DNA from: UBA1715 sp045600045
GTDB taxonomy: Bacteria; Bacteroidota; Bacteroidia; Bacteroidales; UBA1715
Direction of reading: 5' to 3'
Assembly (NCBI GenBank): GCA_045600045.1
Contig: JAZRXD010000044.1
Location: 11,573 to 75,572 of the forward strand
Length of the DNA: 64,000 nucleotides
The notes below the pieces were generated by a model, which was given only the letters and a program-made list of their open reading frames with translations, was not told the DNA's origin and did not search any database. Made by a program: the position numbers and the translations under genes. Shown one piece after another: positions 53,267 to 63,234 of this stretch. The stretch's first letter is position 1. Each line of letters opens with the position of its first letter.

Positions 53267-55620
53267 TGAAAGAAAAAATCATTACTTGGCTCGGTATAAT
53301 TTGGCAATGCATAAAATCGTTTTTCTGTTGGTTTATAGGAAAAGGGAAGCCTTTTTATGTGAAAATATTACGAGGATTTTTATTCTTTCTTTTTTTTATA
53401 TTCGTTTACGTTGTTTCTGTTGAAGTAAATCTTTTCAATCTATTTGGATATTCACCGTCGATTCGTGAATTGAAAAATCCAGAGCAATGTGTGGCTTCTG
53501 AAATTTATGCAGAAGATGGACGTATGCTTGGAAAGTTTTTCTATGAAAATAGAACGCCGATAGAGTACGAAGATTTGTCTCCGCTGTTGATTCAAACGCT
53601 CGTCGCAACCGAAGATGCCCGTTTTTATCAGCACCATGGCATTGATTTCAAAGCTTTGTTGCCGGTTTTGAAAGATATGATGCAAGGAAATCCTCGTGGA
53701 GGCAGTACAATCACACAGCAATTGGTTAAAAATTTATTCAAAACGAGAAAACAAGACCATGGTTTGCTTGGAAAAATCCCGGGCGTTAAGATGTTTGTGA
53801 TAAAATCGAAAGAGTGGATTTCGGCAGTGAGAATAGAAATGAATTTCGATAAACAAGAATTGCTTACATTGTATTTCAACACAGTCGATTTTGGTAGTAA
53901 TTCATACGGAATCAAAGCTGCTGCAAAAACATTTTATAATAAAGCACCGAGAGATTTGGATGCAAATGAATGTGCGGTTTTAATCGGAATGTTGAAAGCA
54001 CCGACAGCGTATAGTCCGGTTTTGAATCCTGATCGTTCGTTAGGTCGTAGAAATGTTGTGTTGGGAATTATGAAACGCGATGGTGTTATTTCCGAAGAAG
54101 AATACGAAACGATTTTGAAAGAACCGATAAAGTTGCAATACAAGGTTGAATCGCCGATTGAAGGAATTGCCAATTATTTCCGTCAAGCGGTTTATGCATA
54201 TTTGAAACCATGGCTAAAGGAAAATGATTACGATATTTTTTCAGATGGTTTGAAGATTTATACCACGTTGAATTATGACATGCAGGTTTATGCAGAAGAA
54301 GCCATGACGCAAAATATGAAACGTATTCAGCGTCAGTTCGATGCACATTGGAAAAATCAGAATCCATGGATTGACGGTAATAAAAATGAAATTCCTAAAT
54401 TCATTGAAAATGTTGTGAAAAAATCGTGGTATTACAGTCGTTTGAGTGCGAAATTCCATGGAAATCAAGATTCTATAGATTATTATATCAATGAAAGACG
54501 TCCGCAAAAATTATTTTCGTGGAATGGCGATATCGACACGGTTTGCAGTTTTGTTGAGGCTACGAATTATTTGAAACGTATTTTGCATTCTGGTATGGTG
54601 GCGATTGAACCGGAAACAGGAGCAATCAAAGCGTATGTTGGTGGTTTGGATTACAATCATTTTAAATATGACAATGTACGTTCTATGCGTCAACCAGGAT
54701 CTTCGTTCAAAACGTTTGTGTACACGGCTGCAATGGCTAATGGCTGGTCGCCGTGTGATAGTTTGTACGATATGCCAATCACGATAAATTATGTTGAAAA
54801 AGGCGAGAAAAAATCTTGGGTTCCACGAAATGCCGATAGATCGTATGTTGGTGGTAATGTCGGTTTGAAATATGCATTTGCCCATTCTTTGAATACGATT
54901 AGTGTTCAGTTGACGCAAAATATAGGTGTTGAAACAGTGATAAACCAAGCACATGAAATGGGTGTGAAATCGCCTCTTGACACGGTACCGTCAATTTGTT
55001 TGGGTTCGAGCGATGTGACATTGTTGGAGTTGACAGATGCCTATTGTCCGTTGTTGAACGATGGCTATCGTGTTGAACCAATGTTTGTTACGCGGATAGA
55101 AGACAAAGATGGAAATGTTATAAAGACATTCGAACCAGAAAAGGAAAAAGTTTTGGATTCGGTTACGATTTTCTTGATGCAACAAATGTTTATAGCTTCG
55201 TTGCGTGAACCATACGGAACGACACAAAATTTGTTCAGTTACAAGTTGTTTAACCATGAAACGGATTTTGGAGGAAAAACGGGAACATCTTCGAATTATT
55301 CCGATGGTTGGTTTGTTGGTGTTACGCCTCATTTAGTTGTTGGTTCTTGGGTTGGAGCAGAAGAACGTTGCGTTCATTTTAGAACGTCGTCGTTGGGCGA
55401 AGGTGGAAAAACCGCGCTTCCGATGTATGGTTTGTTTATGGAGAAGGTTATAAATGACGACCGATTTGTTCAATACCGCGGCCGTTTCCCTCGTCATATG
55501 AAAGGTTTGAAAAATCGTCCGTATTCATGTTATACCGTATATGTTCCGAAAAACGACACAACGGCTGTCGATTCATTGGGACATACCGATGGCGTGGATG
55601 AAGATATTTCTATAGAATAA
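53263..55620 (+). CDS. Class A penicillin-binding protein 1A (glycosyltransferase/transpeptidase)
   Basis: A bifunctional peptidoglycan synthase of 785 residues, anchored by one N-terminal membrane helix (about 30-58). The GT51 domain (about 75-280) has EDARFYQHHGID and RGGSTITQQL. The transpeptidase domain has SSFK in QPGSSFKTFVYT (SxxK), SLNTISVQLT (SxN) and GGKTGTSSN (KTG). All catalytic motifs are intact. It is coupled to mutS (4-base overlap) and followed by an OmpA-type gene after 6 bases. Confidence 0.95.
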   Translation: MMKEKIITWLGIIWQCIKSFFCWFIGKGKPFYVKILRGFLFFLFFIFVYVVSVEVNLFNLFGYSPSIRELKNPEQCVASEIYAEDGRMLGKFFYENRTPIEYEDLSPLLIQTLVATEDARFYQHHGIDFKALLPVLKDMMQGNPRGGSTITQQLVKNLFKTRKQDHGLLGKIPGVKMFVIKSKEWISAVRIEMNFDKQELLTLYFNTVDFGSNSYGIKAAAKTFYNKAPRDLDANECAVLIGMLKAPTAYSPVLNPDRSLGRRNVVLGIMKRDGVISEEEYETILKEPIKLQYKVESPIEGIANYFRQAVYAYLKPWLKENDYDIFSDGLKIYTTLNYDMQVYAEEAMTQNMKRIQRQFDAHWKNQNPWIDGNKNEIPKFIENVVKKSWYYSRLSAKFHGNQDSIDYYINERRPQKLFSWNGDIDTVCSFVEATNYLKRILHSGMVAIEPETGAIKAYVGGLDYNHFKYDNVRSMRQPGSSFKTFVYTAAMANGWSPCDSLYDMPITINYVEKGEKKSWVPRNADRSYVGGNVGLKYAFAHSLNTISVQLTQNIGVETVINQAHEMGVKSPLDTVPSICLGSSDVTLLELTDAYCPLLNDGYRVEPMFVTRIEDKDGNVIKTFEPEKEKVLDSVTIFLMQQMFIASLREPYGTTQNLFSYKLFNHETDFGGKTGTSSNYSDGWFVGVTPHLVVGSWVGAEERCVHFRTSSLGEGGKTALPMYGLFMEKVINDDRFVQYRGRFPRHMKGLKNRPYSCYTVYVPKNDTTAVDSLGHTDGVDEDISIE

Positions 55621-55626
55621 TAGTAG

Positions 55627-58350
55627 ATGAAAAGGATTGCAACCATATTTTCGGTTTTGTTTTTTATGGTAAACGTAACCGTTGCTCAAGATTCGTATTA
55701 TAGTCTTTACAAGTTGAATGAATGGGAAAAACTTGAGAAAAAGGTTGTCCCTAGTTTGCAAAAACAGCCGCATGATGTCGTTCTTAATCATGTTGCGGGC
55801 AAAATGTATTCAAACGAGGCTTATCCGAAACATAGTTACGACAAGGCATATTCGTATTTCCTTACTACAAAAAGCGAGTTAAGTAAACTTTCGCCGGCAG
55901 AACGAGAGAAAATTTCTAAATATGTGACGCCCAAAAAGGTTCAAGCAGATTTGGATTCGGTTTGCCAAAAGTTATTTAACAATGCTATTCATTCCAATTC
56001 AATTGAAACCTGTAATATATTCTTAAAAAAGTACAAAAAAGCGTCGGAAACGTTGCGCGAAACAGTTCTAACCTATAGAAATACGTTGGCGTTTACCGAA
56101 GCTCAACAAAAAAATACAATAGAAGCATATCAAGATTTTATTTCATTGTATCCCGATGCAAGCGAAGCACCTTTGGCAACGAAACGTTGCGATAAATTGG
56201 CTTATGATGAAACGCTTAGTAAAAATTCGTGTGATGCCTATATGAATTTTTTAAAGAATTATCCGAACAGCGAATTTGTTCCGGAAATTCAACAAAAATA
56301 TGTTGACAAGATTTTTTCCGAAAAGTCGAATAGTGGAAGTTACAAGGATTACGAACAATTTGTGATTGCAAATCCCAATAGTAAGTTGGCGGTTCCTGCA
56401 ATTCGAAAAATGCTTGCTATTGCAAAACAACAAAAGGATTTGCCCTTGATGCAGAAAGCGGTAGAATATAGCCGCGAAATAGATTTTGAATATGCTTTGT
56501 ATGAGTTTTATAAGGAATTTACGCAAGATGGCGAGGCGTACACGCTTTATACGTTTGTCGATATGTATCCGCGCACGTTTCTCGACACATTGATTGCAAA
56601 GGATTTTAAAATTGCGGGAAAAGGCGATGCATTGGAATTGGTCGAACCATTTGATTCGGCAAAATCTTACCATTTGTTCACGGAATATATAAAAATGGCA
56701 GCACCGAAAGAAAAAGCTTTTGTGGTTTTGCAGAAATTGATGTCGGAAGATATCGCAGCAAAAAATTGGAAGAAAGCTCTTAAAACTGTAGAAACATTTA
56801 AACCGTATTTTGGTCAGAATGACAAACGAATCAATGATTTGATAAAGATTCTAAATGCTCCGTTCGACAAAACAATTGTCGTACAGGATTTTACAGAAAA
56901 AATTAACACAAAAGAAGGTGGAGAATATTCTCCGATAATTACAGCCGACAATCAATATCTTTATTTCTGTGGAAAAAATCGTCCGGATAATATCGGAAAG
57001 ACCGAAGATATTTTTGTTTCGAAATGGACGAATGGTGATTGGGGAGAACCGAAATTGGTTCGTGAATTATCAACGCCGACGACAAATGAGGCTGTTATTA
57101 GCGTCAGTACCGATGGAACCCAAATGTTGTATTTCAAGGAAGGTGTAATTTATTCTTCGGTAAAAGGGTATTATGGTTGGGAAGAAGGTGTGAATGTTTC
57201 CGACGAAATCAATAATGCAAAATGGTCGGCCGATGCAATGATTACCAGCGACGGAAACGCTATCATATTTGCTTCGGTACGTGACGAGGGTTATAATTTG
57301 TTTACTCGTCAAAATGCGAGTTTAGGCGTGTATCATGGAGCTGTTCACCATCAATCGGACATTTATGTTTCGTTGAAAACCGATAAAGGTTGGAGCAAGC
57401 CAATTAATTTAGGTCCGACAATCAACACAATGTATGTGGATAGAAGTCCGTATTTGCACCACGATATGAAAACGTTGTATTTTAGTTCCGATGGTCATGG
57501 TGGTTTGGGAAATTTGGATGTGTTTGTTTCAACTCGTTTAGCCGATACTTGTTGGGATTGCTGGACTGAGCCGATCAATCTCGGAAAAGAAATCAATTCG
57601 TCGGAAGAGGATTGGGGCTATCGAATAGCTCCGAATGGAAAGGATTTTTATTATGCGGCATGCGAAACTGGTACCAAACAAAATGATTTGTATTCTATAA
57701 AAATTCCAGAACGTTTCTGTCCCGAAGCTGTGGTGAATGTGATGGGAAAAATCACCGACAAACAAGGAAAAATGGTTGAAACACAAATAGTTTGGGAAGA
57801 TTTGTCGTCGGGCGATGTGATTGAAAAATCAAAATCAAATCCGGTTGATGGTAAGTATTTCACTGTTCTTCCAAATGGCAGAATGTATGGCTATTATGTT
57901 GATGACGAACGCTATTATCCTCAATCACAGAATATTGACTTGACCGAAGGAAAAACGGCACAAACAGTTGCCAAAGATATTGTTGTTACGTCGTACAAAG
58001 AAATGAAGGAAGAAAAAGCCTCGGTTCGTTTGGATAATTTGTTTTTCGACAACGATAAAAGTGATTTGTTACCGTATTCAATTCCTGAACTTCGAAGAAT
58101 TGCAAAAATCATCTCTCAAAACAATCTTCGTGTTGAAATAGCAGGACATACAGACAGTAACGGAGAAGACAATTACAACATGGCGCTTTCGCTTCGCAGG
58201 GCTGAAGCGGTAAAAGCTTTTTTGGTGAAAGAAGGTTGCGATGCGTCGTTGCTTGAAGTTGTTGGTTATGGCGAGACAAAACCCGCGGAGACAAACGAAA
58301 CAGAAGCCGGACGCGCAAAGAATCGTCGAGTAGAAATGAGATTTCTGTAG
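55627..58350 (+). CDS. OmpA/PD40 outer-membrane lipoprotein-like protein
   Basis: A 907-residue envelope protein with a signal peptide (1-20, ending VTVAQ). Residues about 30-420 hold helical TPR-like repeats. Residues about 440-680 hold PD40/WD40-like propeller repeats (YSPIITADNQYLYFCGK, SVSTDGTQMLYF, SADAMITSDGNAIIFAS). The C-terminal ~110 residues are an OmpA peptidoglycan-binding domain (LFFDNDKSDLLP, IAGHTDSNGEDNYNMALSLRRAEAVKAFL, split as IAGHTDSNGED and LSLRRAEAVKAFL). This order resembles the T9SS accessory PorE and related proteins. It probably links the outer membrane to the wall. Its stop touches the stop of the convergent RCC1 gene. Confidence 0.88.
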   Translation: MKRIATIFSVLFFMVNVTVAQDSYYSLYKLNEWEKLEKKVVPSLQKQPHDVVLNHVAGKMYSNEAYPKHSYDKAYSYFLTTKSELSKLSPAEREKISKYVTPKKVQADLDSVCQKLFNNAIHSNSIETCNIFLKKYKKASETLRETVLTYRNTLAFTEAQQKNTIEAYQDFISLYPDASEAPLATKRCDKLAYDETLSKNSCDAYMNFLKNYPNSEFVPEIQQKYVDKIFSEKSNSGSYKDYEQFVIANPNSKLAVPAIRKMLAIAKQQKDLPLMQKAVEYSREIDFEYALYEFYKEFTQDGEAYTLYTFVDMYPRTFLDTLIAKDFKIAGKGDALELVEPFDSAKSYHLFTEYIKMAAPKEKAFVVLQKLMSEDIAAKNWKKALKTVETFKPYFGQNDKRINDLIKILNAPFDKTIVVQDFTEKINTKEGGEYSPIITADNQYLYFCGKNRPDNIGKTEDIFVSKWTNGDWGEPKLVRELSTPTTNEAVISVSTDGTQMLYFKEGVIYSSVKGYYGWEEGVNVSDEINNAKWSADAMITSDGNAIIFASVRDEGYNLFTRQNASLGVYHGAVHHQSDIYVSLKTDKGWSKPINLGPTINTMYVDRSPYLHHDMKTLYFSSDGHGGLGNLDVFVSTRLADTCWDCWTEPINLGKEINSSEEDWGYRIAPNGKDFYYAACETGTKQNDLYSIKIPERFCPEAVVNVMGKITDKQGKMVETQIVWEDLSSGDVIEKSKSNPVDGKYFTVLPNGRMYGYYVDDERYYPQSQNIDLTEGKTAQTVAKDIVVTSYKEMKEEKASVRLDNLFFDNDKSDLLPYSIPELRRIAKIISQNNLRVEIAGHTDSNGEDNYNMALSLRRAEAVKAFLVKEGCDASLLEVVGYGETKPAETNETEAGRAKNRRVEMRFL

Positions 58351-60840
58351 TTATTCCAAAAGAATAAAATTGTTTTTCGTTCCGTCTTTCCTGATTACAA
58401 TCACAAGAATCGGTTTGCGGTATTTGTCTAAATAAGCAACTCCCTTATTGTCGATTTTGAATGAATCAATCACAGAACCATTTAAATTGCATAAAACGGC
58501 TTTTTCTCCATATTCCCATAAAGTGGCGGGAGTTGTTGAACAAATATCTGTTTTGTTCGAGGAATAGGCTATGGTTACGTGTTTTATATCTGCATCGATG
58601 GTGAAACCATAGGCTGTGTATTTTGTGGTTTTGTTGCCGGCCCACGTGTCGGAGTATTGGGCATTGGGCGATTTAGCCAAAATTTTCCCTATACATTTGT
58701 GTGTGACAAGCGAAAATTCTCCGTTTTCGTTTGTCATGCAGGAATCTACGGCTTGTTCTTGATTGTCGCAAAATAAATAAACTGTAGCGTGTTCGATTGT
58801 TCTTCCTAATTCGTCAATAACGGTTCCCGATACGTTGTACCATGGTGCACAATTTATGAGAGAAATTTTTGCAAGTGACGATTTGCTTTCGCAATTATCT
58901 TTGATTTGCGTCGCAAAATATTGATAATCATCTATGTAGTCGGGCTCAATAATTAAAGAGTTTAAGCTAATGGGATTTTGAAGTAATTCATCGGAATACC
59001 ACACAATGCTGTCGCCGTTAGTTATGATATTTTCTTTGTTGTAGCAGATTGCGGTGTCGATTTCGGGTGGTGTGGAAATGTCGCAATCGCATTTCTTCAA
59101 GCTTTGTAAAGCAATAGGTTGGCAGTGATTTTCGTGTTCAATCCAAATTTGATAAATACTGTCGGTTTTGATTTCCTCGCAAAAATATTTTGAAGTGGAA
59201 ATTGTTTTTCCACTACTGATTTTATAACCGTTGTAGGAATTGTACCAATTGAAATTACCATCGCCAATCACTTTGAAGGTGATTTCGGAATTACAGAACG
59301 AACTTGGTATAGGAATGAAGTCTATCGGTCGTTCGGTGATTGTGATTGTGCTGTTGATATCGGGACAATCGCCGGTTTTATCGCTTACGCGAAGGCTGTA
59401 TGTTCCTGTTGAAGTTATTGTGTATGAGTCGGTTGTGTCAATTAATTTGTTGTTTTTAAACCAATTTATAGAGAACGACGAATTGGAAAAAGGCGTTTGA
59501 ATTTCATAATAAATAGGAGTGCATAATGTTTTGTCTTTTCCTAACGCATATGCGCCGCAATAAGGAACGCAAATGTCTTGTAGCTCTGTAGGGTAATATC
59601 TGTCAGCATTGTCGCCAAATCCAAGTTGGTTTTCTGTATTGCTACCACAAATAAGCACTTTGTTTTGCCTATTGTTTTCATCAAAAGTTTCGATAAACGA
59701 AATGCCACATCCGGCACTGATTTTTACCGCATTGTTGATTTTCGTCATTGCGGGTGTTTTCATATACATCGGAGTGAAGGACTGCTTGATAGTGGAATTT
59801 CCGTTTCCAAGTTGTCCTCCCGATGATTGGAACAAATCGTTAAATAGATTGTCGCCCCACGAAACCACATATTTTGCATTGTTTTCGTTTACGATTGCCA
59901 TGGCGTGTGAGAAACCTGCTGAAATGTTTTCTACGTTTTCCAAATAATAAGAAGGGGTCTCGCCACCAGAAATATATTGTGCGTAAGTTGTTGTTTTATA
60001 ATGAATTCCACTTTTGTCTAAATGTGTTCCTTTAAATGCTCCCACACCATAAACCATTTTGTTGGAAGTAAGCATGAGCCCAAAATACATTCCTCCGTCA
60101 ATACGTTCTATGTTTGATATTTTGATTCCTTTATTGTCAACAACAGGTTGTGGTATATTGTGCGAATCGAAATCTCCGCAACCTAATTGATTTGCTTGAT
60201 TGTCTCCCCATGCGTACACATATCCGTCGGCGGAAAGTGCGTAACCGTGGTTTCCGCCAGCGGCAATCATTGTTATGTTGGTCAAGTTTGTGTTGTCGTT
60301 GTTTTTTACATAAACTGGGGTATATTGCGACAAATTTGAGCCGTTTCCTAATTGTCCGTATTCGTTGTTTCCCCAAGCAACAACTTCTCCCGTTTTTAAT
60401 AGGGCGTAGGCATGCATTTGGCCAACAGCTATTGCTGCTACGTTTTCCAAATATTTTGTGCCTGTTTCTCCACCTAAAACAGTGTCGGCTTCGGTTTGCG
60501 TGCATATTCCTGGACAACTTTCTCCAATTCCTAATTCGCCATAAAAATTATGTCCCCACGAAAGAATGTTTCCTTCTGCTGTCAATGCGCAACAAAAACC
60601 ACCAAGGCCGGCGTCAATACTGACGATATTTTTAACGTTTGCAACTTTCCCTGGTAGCGAATTGCTTCCTTGTCGTCCTAATTGTCCATAATAATTATCG
60701 CCCCACGAAAGGACTGTTTTGTCGTTGCAAATAAAAACTGAATATGAGTAACCACCCGAAAAATACGTTCTTTGCGCCAATGTATTTAAAGAAACAATTG
60801 AGGCAAGTACAAAGGATATTATTTTTGTTTTATATGTCAT
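58351..60840 (-). CDS. Secreted RCC1-propeller protein
   Basis: An 829-residue exported protein with a signal peptide (ending NTLAQ). Residues about 25-425 hold RCC1-type blades marked by SWGDNYYGQLG, SWGHNFYGELG, AWGNNEYGQLG, AWGDNQANQLG, SWGDNLFNDLF and GSNTENQLG, plus one degenerate blade (GVGAFKGTHLD). That gives seven, the number of a closed propeller. Two Ig-like domains (about 450-690), a CarboxypepD regulatory-like domain (WYNVSGTVIDELGRTIEHATV, split as YNVSGTVIDELGR and IEHATV) and a T9SS-like tail follow. The start overlaps the STN gene by 11 bases, so it is the last gene of the sigma/FecR unit. Its ligand is unknown. Confidence 0.82.
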   Translation of the reverse strand: MTYKTKIISFVLASIVSLNTLAQRTYFSGGYSYSVFICNDKTVLSWGDNYYGQLGRQGSNSLPGKVANVKNIVSIDAGLGGFCCALTAEGNILSWGHNFYGELGIGESCPGICTQTEADTVLGGETGTKYLENVAAIAVGQMHAYALLKTGEVVAWGNNEYGQLGNGSNLSQYTPVYVKNNDNTNLTNITMIAAGGNHGYALSADGYVYAWGDNQANQLGCGDFDSHNIPQPVVDNKGIKISNIERIDGGMYFGLMLTSNKMVYGVGAFKGTHLDKSGIHYKTTTYAQYISGGETPSYYLENVENISAGFSHAMAIVNENNAKYVVSWGDNLFNDLFQSSGGQLGNGNSTIKQSFTPMYMKTPAMTKINNAVKISAGCGISFIETFDENNRQNKVLICGSNTENQLGFGDNADRYYPTELQDICVPYCGAYALGKDKTLCTPIYYEIQTPFSNSSFSINWFKNNKLIDTTDSYTITSTGTYSLRVSDKTGDCPDINSTITITERPIDFIPIPSSFCNSEITFKVIGDGNFNWYNSYNGYKISSGKTISTSKYFCEEIKTDSIYQIWIEHENHCQPIALQSLKKCDCDISTPPEIDTAICYNKENIITNGDSIVWYSDELLQNPISLNSLIIEPDYIDDYQYFATQIKDNCESKSSLAKISLINCAPWYNVSGTVIDELGRTIEHATVYLFCDNQEQAVDSCMTNENGEFSLVTHKCIGKILAKSPNAQYSDTWAGNKTTKYTAYGFTIDADIKHVTIAYSSNKTDICSTTPATLWEYGEKAVLCNLNGSVIDSFKIDNKGVAYLDKYRKPILVIVIRKDGTKNNFILLE

Positions 60841-62095
60841 ACGGAATCGTATAGCAGAATCCCCATTCGAGACCGAAACTTGTCATTAAACCTTGAAATT
60901 TAGACTTTGATTCCCGAAATAGACAAGGAGTTATGGTACAGAATGGTTTTATCGTAACGGAATATTGTTGTTCCAATGAATATAGAATATTGCAAGCTAT
61001 TGTTGCAGAAAAAGTTACGCGTTTTAGAATGTCTTTTATCTGTATTGATTCTGTTCCTGATTCGTTAACAATTTCGCCTTTGCTGTTTACAAGCAACATT
61101 GTGTTGAATAAGAGCATAGGTTGAATAGCAAAGGTATTGGAAAGGTTATAATGGTAACCTAAACCAATTGGTATGGAAATGTATTGCCAGAAAAGTGTTG
61201 ATAGTTTTTCGGTTTTATGTTCAATCTTTTTGGGGTTGTGTCGTAATGTATAAGTATATGTTGAATCAAATGCCGTAACTGCAACAGAATCACCGTATTG
61301 GTTGAATTTGTAATAGGTGAAGATTTCGTCATATTTCCAATACCAAAGAGTGTCGGTATATGTGATTGAAGGATCGTCGGTATAGGTTGATGTAGCGAAG
61401 GAGTTCTCCAATCTAAAATTATAGTAGTCAAATCCGGTTGTAGGCAGTAAATTGTTGACTTTCAACGTTGCATGAAATTGTGCGTCAAAGCTGAGTGCAT
61501 TAGTGTGTGTGTGTTGCAATTCTTTGCCGTAGTTGCCTCCGTTGTAGAAATGTATTGCATTGGTCATTAATCCTGTATTAAGTGAAAGGGAACCGCATTT
61601 AGCCTCTGTATGAAGGATGTTTGTTTCGTAGCGGTGCATTGTAATTGTTTCAATGTGTTGCAGCGTGTCGATAACTTTAACATTTTCAACCACGGTGTCG
61701 AAAACCGTTATTTTATCGTAAACTTGAACGGTATCGTACACAACAACTTTTTCTTTTATTGGCTGTTCGGAAACCTTTTTCTGTATTGAAGCAATACTTT
61801 TTTTCTCTGTTATAACTATTTGATTACCAATGATTGAGTAATTGTATGAGTCGCCGATTGTTTTTTGTAAAACGGTTGTGATTGTGGCATTGTTGAAATT
61901 TACGGATTTAACTTGTTTGTTATTGATGATGTTACTGTTGTACGAAAAACGGTAATTCGTTTGTTTTTCAATATCTTGTAGAATTTCGGTAAGAGGTTTG
62001 TTTGATGCGGAATAGGTAATGCTGTTAGTCTGCGCCGAGATATAACATGTCCATAACGATGCCAATAGGAGTAGTATGCACTTCTTGAAACGCAT
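60830..62095 (-). CDS. STN-domain protein with predicted outer-membrane barrel
   Basis: A 421-residue exported protein with a signal peptide (ending YISAQ). Residues about 25-95 form a secretin/TonB N-terminal (STN) domain (PLTEILQDIEKQTNYRFSY, NNATITTVLQKTIGDSYNYS). A linker of repeated V-x-D-T-V units (about 105-150) leads to a ~270-residue C-terminal region of alternating strands that resembles a small barrel. STN domains carry signals to FecR-type anti-sigma factors. No TonB plug or receptor is present. It overlaps the RCC1 gene by 11 bases and follows fecR after 65 bases. Confidence 0.75.
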   Translation of the reverse strand: MRFKKCILLLLASLWTCYISAQTNSITYSASNKPLTEILQDIEKQTNYRFSYNSNIINNKQVKSVNFNNATITTVLQKTIGDSYNYSIIGNQIVITEKKSIASIQKKVSEQPIKEKVVVYDTVQVYDKITVFDTVVENVKVIDTLQHIETITMHRYETNILHTEAKCGSLSLNTGLMTNAIHFYNGGNYGKELQHTHTNALSFDAQFHATLKVNNLLPTTGFDYYNFRLENSFATSTYTDDPSITYTDTLWYWKYDEIFTYYKFNQYGDSVAVTAFDSTYTYTLRHNPKKIEHKTEKLSTLFWQYISIPIGLGYHYNLSNTFAIQPMLLFNTMLLVNSKGEIVNESGTESIQIKDILKRVTFSATIACNILYSLEQQYSVTIKPFCTITPCLFRESKSKFQGLMTSFGLEWGFCYTIPYDI

Positions 62096-62160
62096 TATTT
62101 CCTGTCTTTTAATGTTGAAAAGGTACGAAAATGTTCAAAAACAAAAGAGTGTTTGATGAA

Positions 62161-63096
62161 TTATTTCTTGTTTCCAACCAAAATGTCGTTGCCATTTATT
62201 TCGTAATGGATTTCAGGAATTGAAAGTTCAATCATCTGCAATACTTGACTGAGTTGTAAATCTTGGTATGTTCCAGTTAGATTAAAGTTTTGAACGTCGG
62301 CACAATCTTTTGTGTAGTTGAATTCACAATTGTAATGACGTGATAAATCGGATAAAACTTTTTTCAAATTTGTGTTTCGAAATTGTAAAACGCCAGTTTT
62401 CCACGACAGAAAGTTTATGTCGTTATTTGTTGTAGCTGTAAGGTTTCCGTCTCTTAAATCAGCGCGTTCGCCTTTTTCAATAATGACAGATTTGTTGTTC
62501 TTGGAAACCGAAACTTTTCCTGTTTCCACTATCACATATACGCTATCCGATGTATTTACAAGGAACGAAGTTCCCAAAACGCGTACGGTAAGGCCGTTGT
62601 TCGTAAGCGAAAATGGTGTGGATTCGTCGTGGAATATTTCGCAGAAAATGTTTCCGCTTGATTTTACTTTTCTACATTTCTTATCAAATTCCGCAGGGTA
62701 GGTTACAGAAGAATTTTTTTGTAGATAAATAGATGAGCCATCTGGCAACGTGACTGTTTTTACAGCTATTTCTTTGTTGGCTATGGTGATATAATCTACG
62801 TTAGTGTGGTTGAAAATTGAAAAACAACCGATTGCCAATAGTGCAACCGCCGCAACTGCACTAATTGTTTTCCAAATTGAAATGGTTTTGTGTTTTGGTG
62901 CAGTTTGTTGTTCAAAAAATTCGTATGCTTTTGTTTCGTTAAATTTTCCATTATGAAGTGAATGCCAAAGTTGGCAGGCTTCGGAAAATTCTTGTTCGTT
63001 TTCCTTGCTTTCCTTAACCCAATTCAAAAGGGCTTCAATTTCTTCAGCAGAGGCTTCTTTCGATAAATATTTGTCTATATGTTCGTTAAGGTCCAT
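62161..63096 (-). CDS. FecR-family anti-sigma factor
   Basis: A FecR-type anti-sigma regulator of about 311 residues. The N-terminal cytoplasmic part (MDLNEHIDKYLSKEAS) would bind the sigma factor. A membrane helix follows at about 80-95 (AVAALLAIGCFSIF-like). The periplasmic FecR domain has VTLPDGSSIYL, NSSVTYP and TGKVSV, and the C-terminal DUF4974-type domain has LSWKTGVLQFRNTNLKKVL. The frame extends to 63126; ATG 63096 is preferred because it starts at the usual FecR N-terminus. Confidence 0.9.
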   Translation of the reverse strand: MDLNEHIDKYLSKEASAEEIEALLNWVKESKENEQEFSEACQLWHSLHNGKFNETKAYEFFEQQTAPKHKTISIWKTISAVAAVALLAIGCFSIFNHTNVDYITIANKEIAVKTVTLPDGSSIYLQKNSSVTYPAEFDKKCRKVKSSGNIFCEIFHDESTPFSLTNNGLTVRVLGTSFLVNTSDSVYVIVETGKVSVSKNNKSVIIEKGERADLRDGNLTATTNNDINFLSWKTGVLQFRNTNLKKVLSDLSRHYNCEFNYTKDCADVQNFNLTGTYQDLQLSQVLQMIELSIPEIHYEINGNDILVGNKK

Positions 63097-63234
63097 TTCA
63101 AAAATCCATTCACAAATAAAAGACATTTAACTTGAAAAAATCCCTATACATATTCTTGAAATATTAACAAGAAATTAAATAATTGACAGGGTAATAAACT
63201 TTAATTCAAAAGAACAATAGAGTTGCATCACGTT

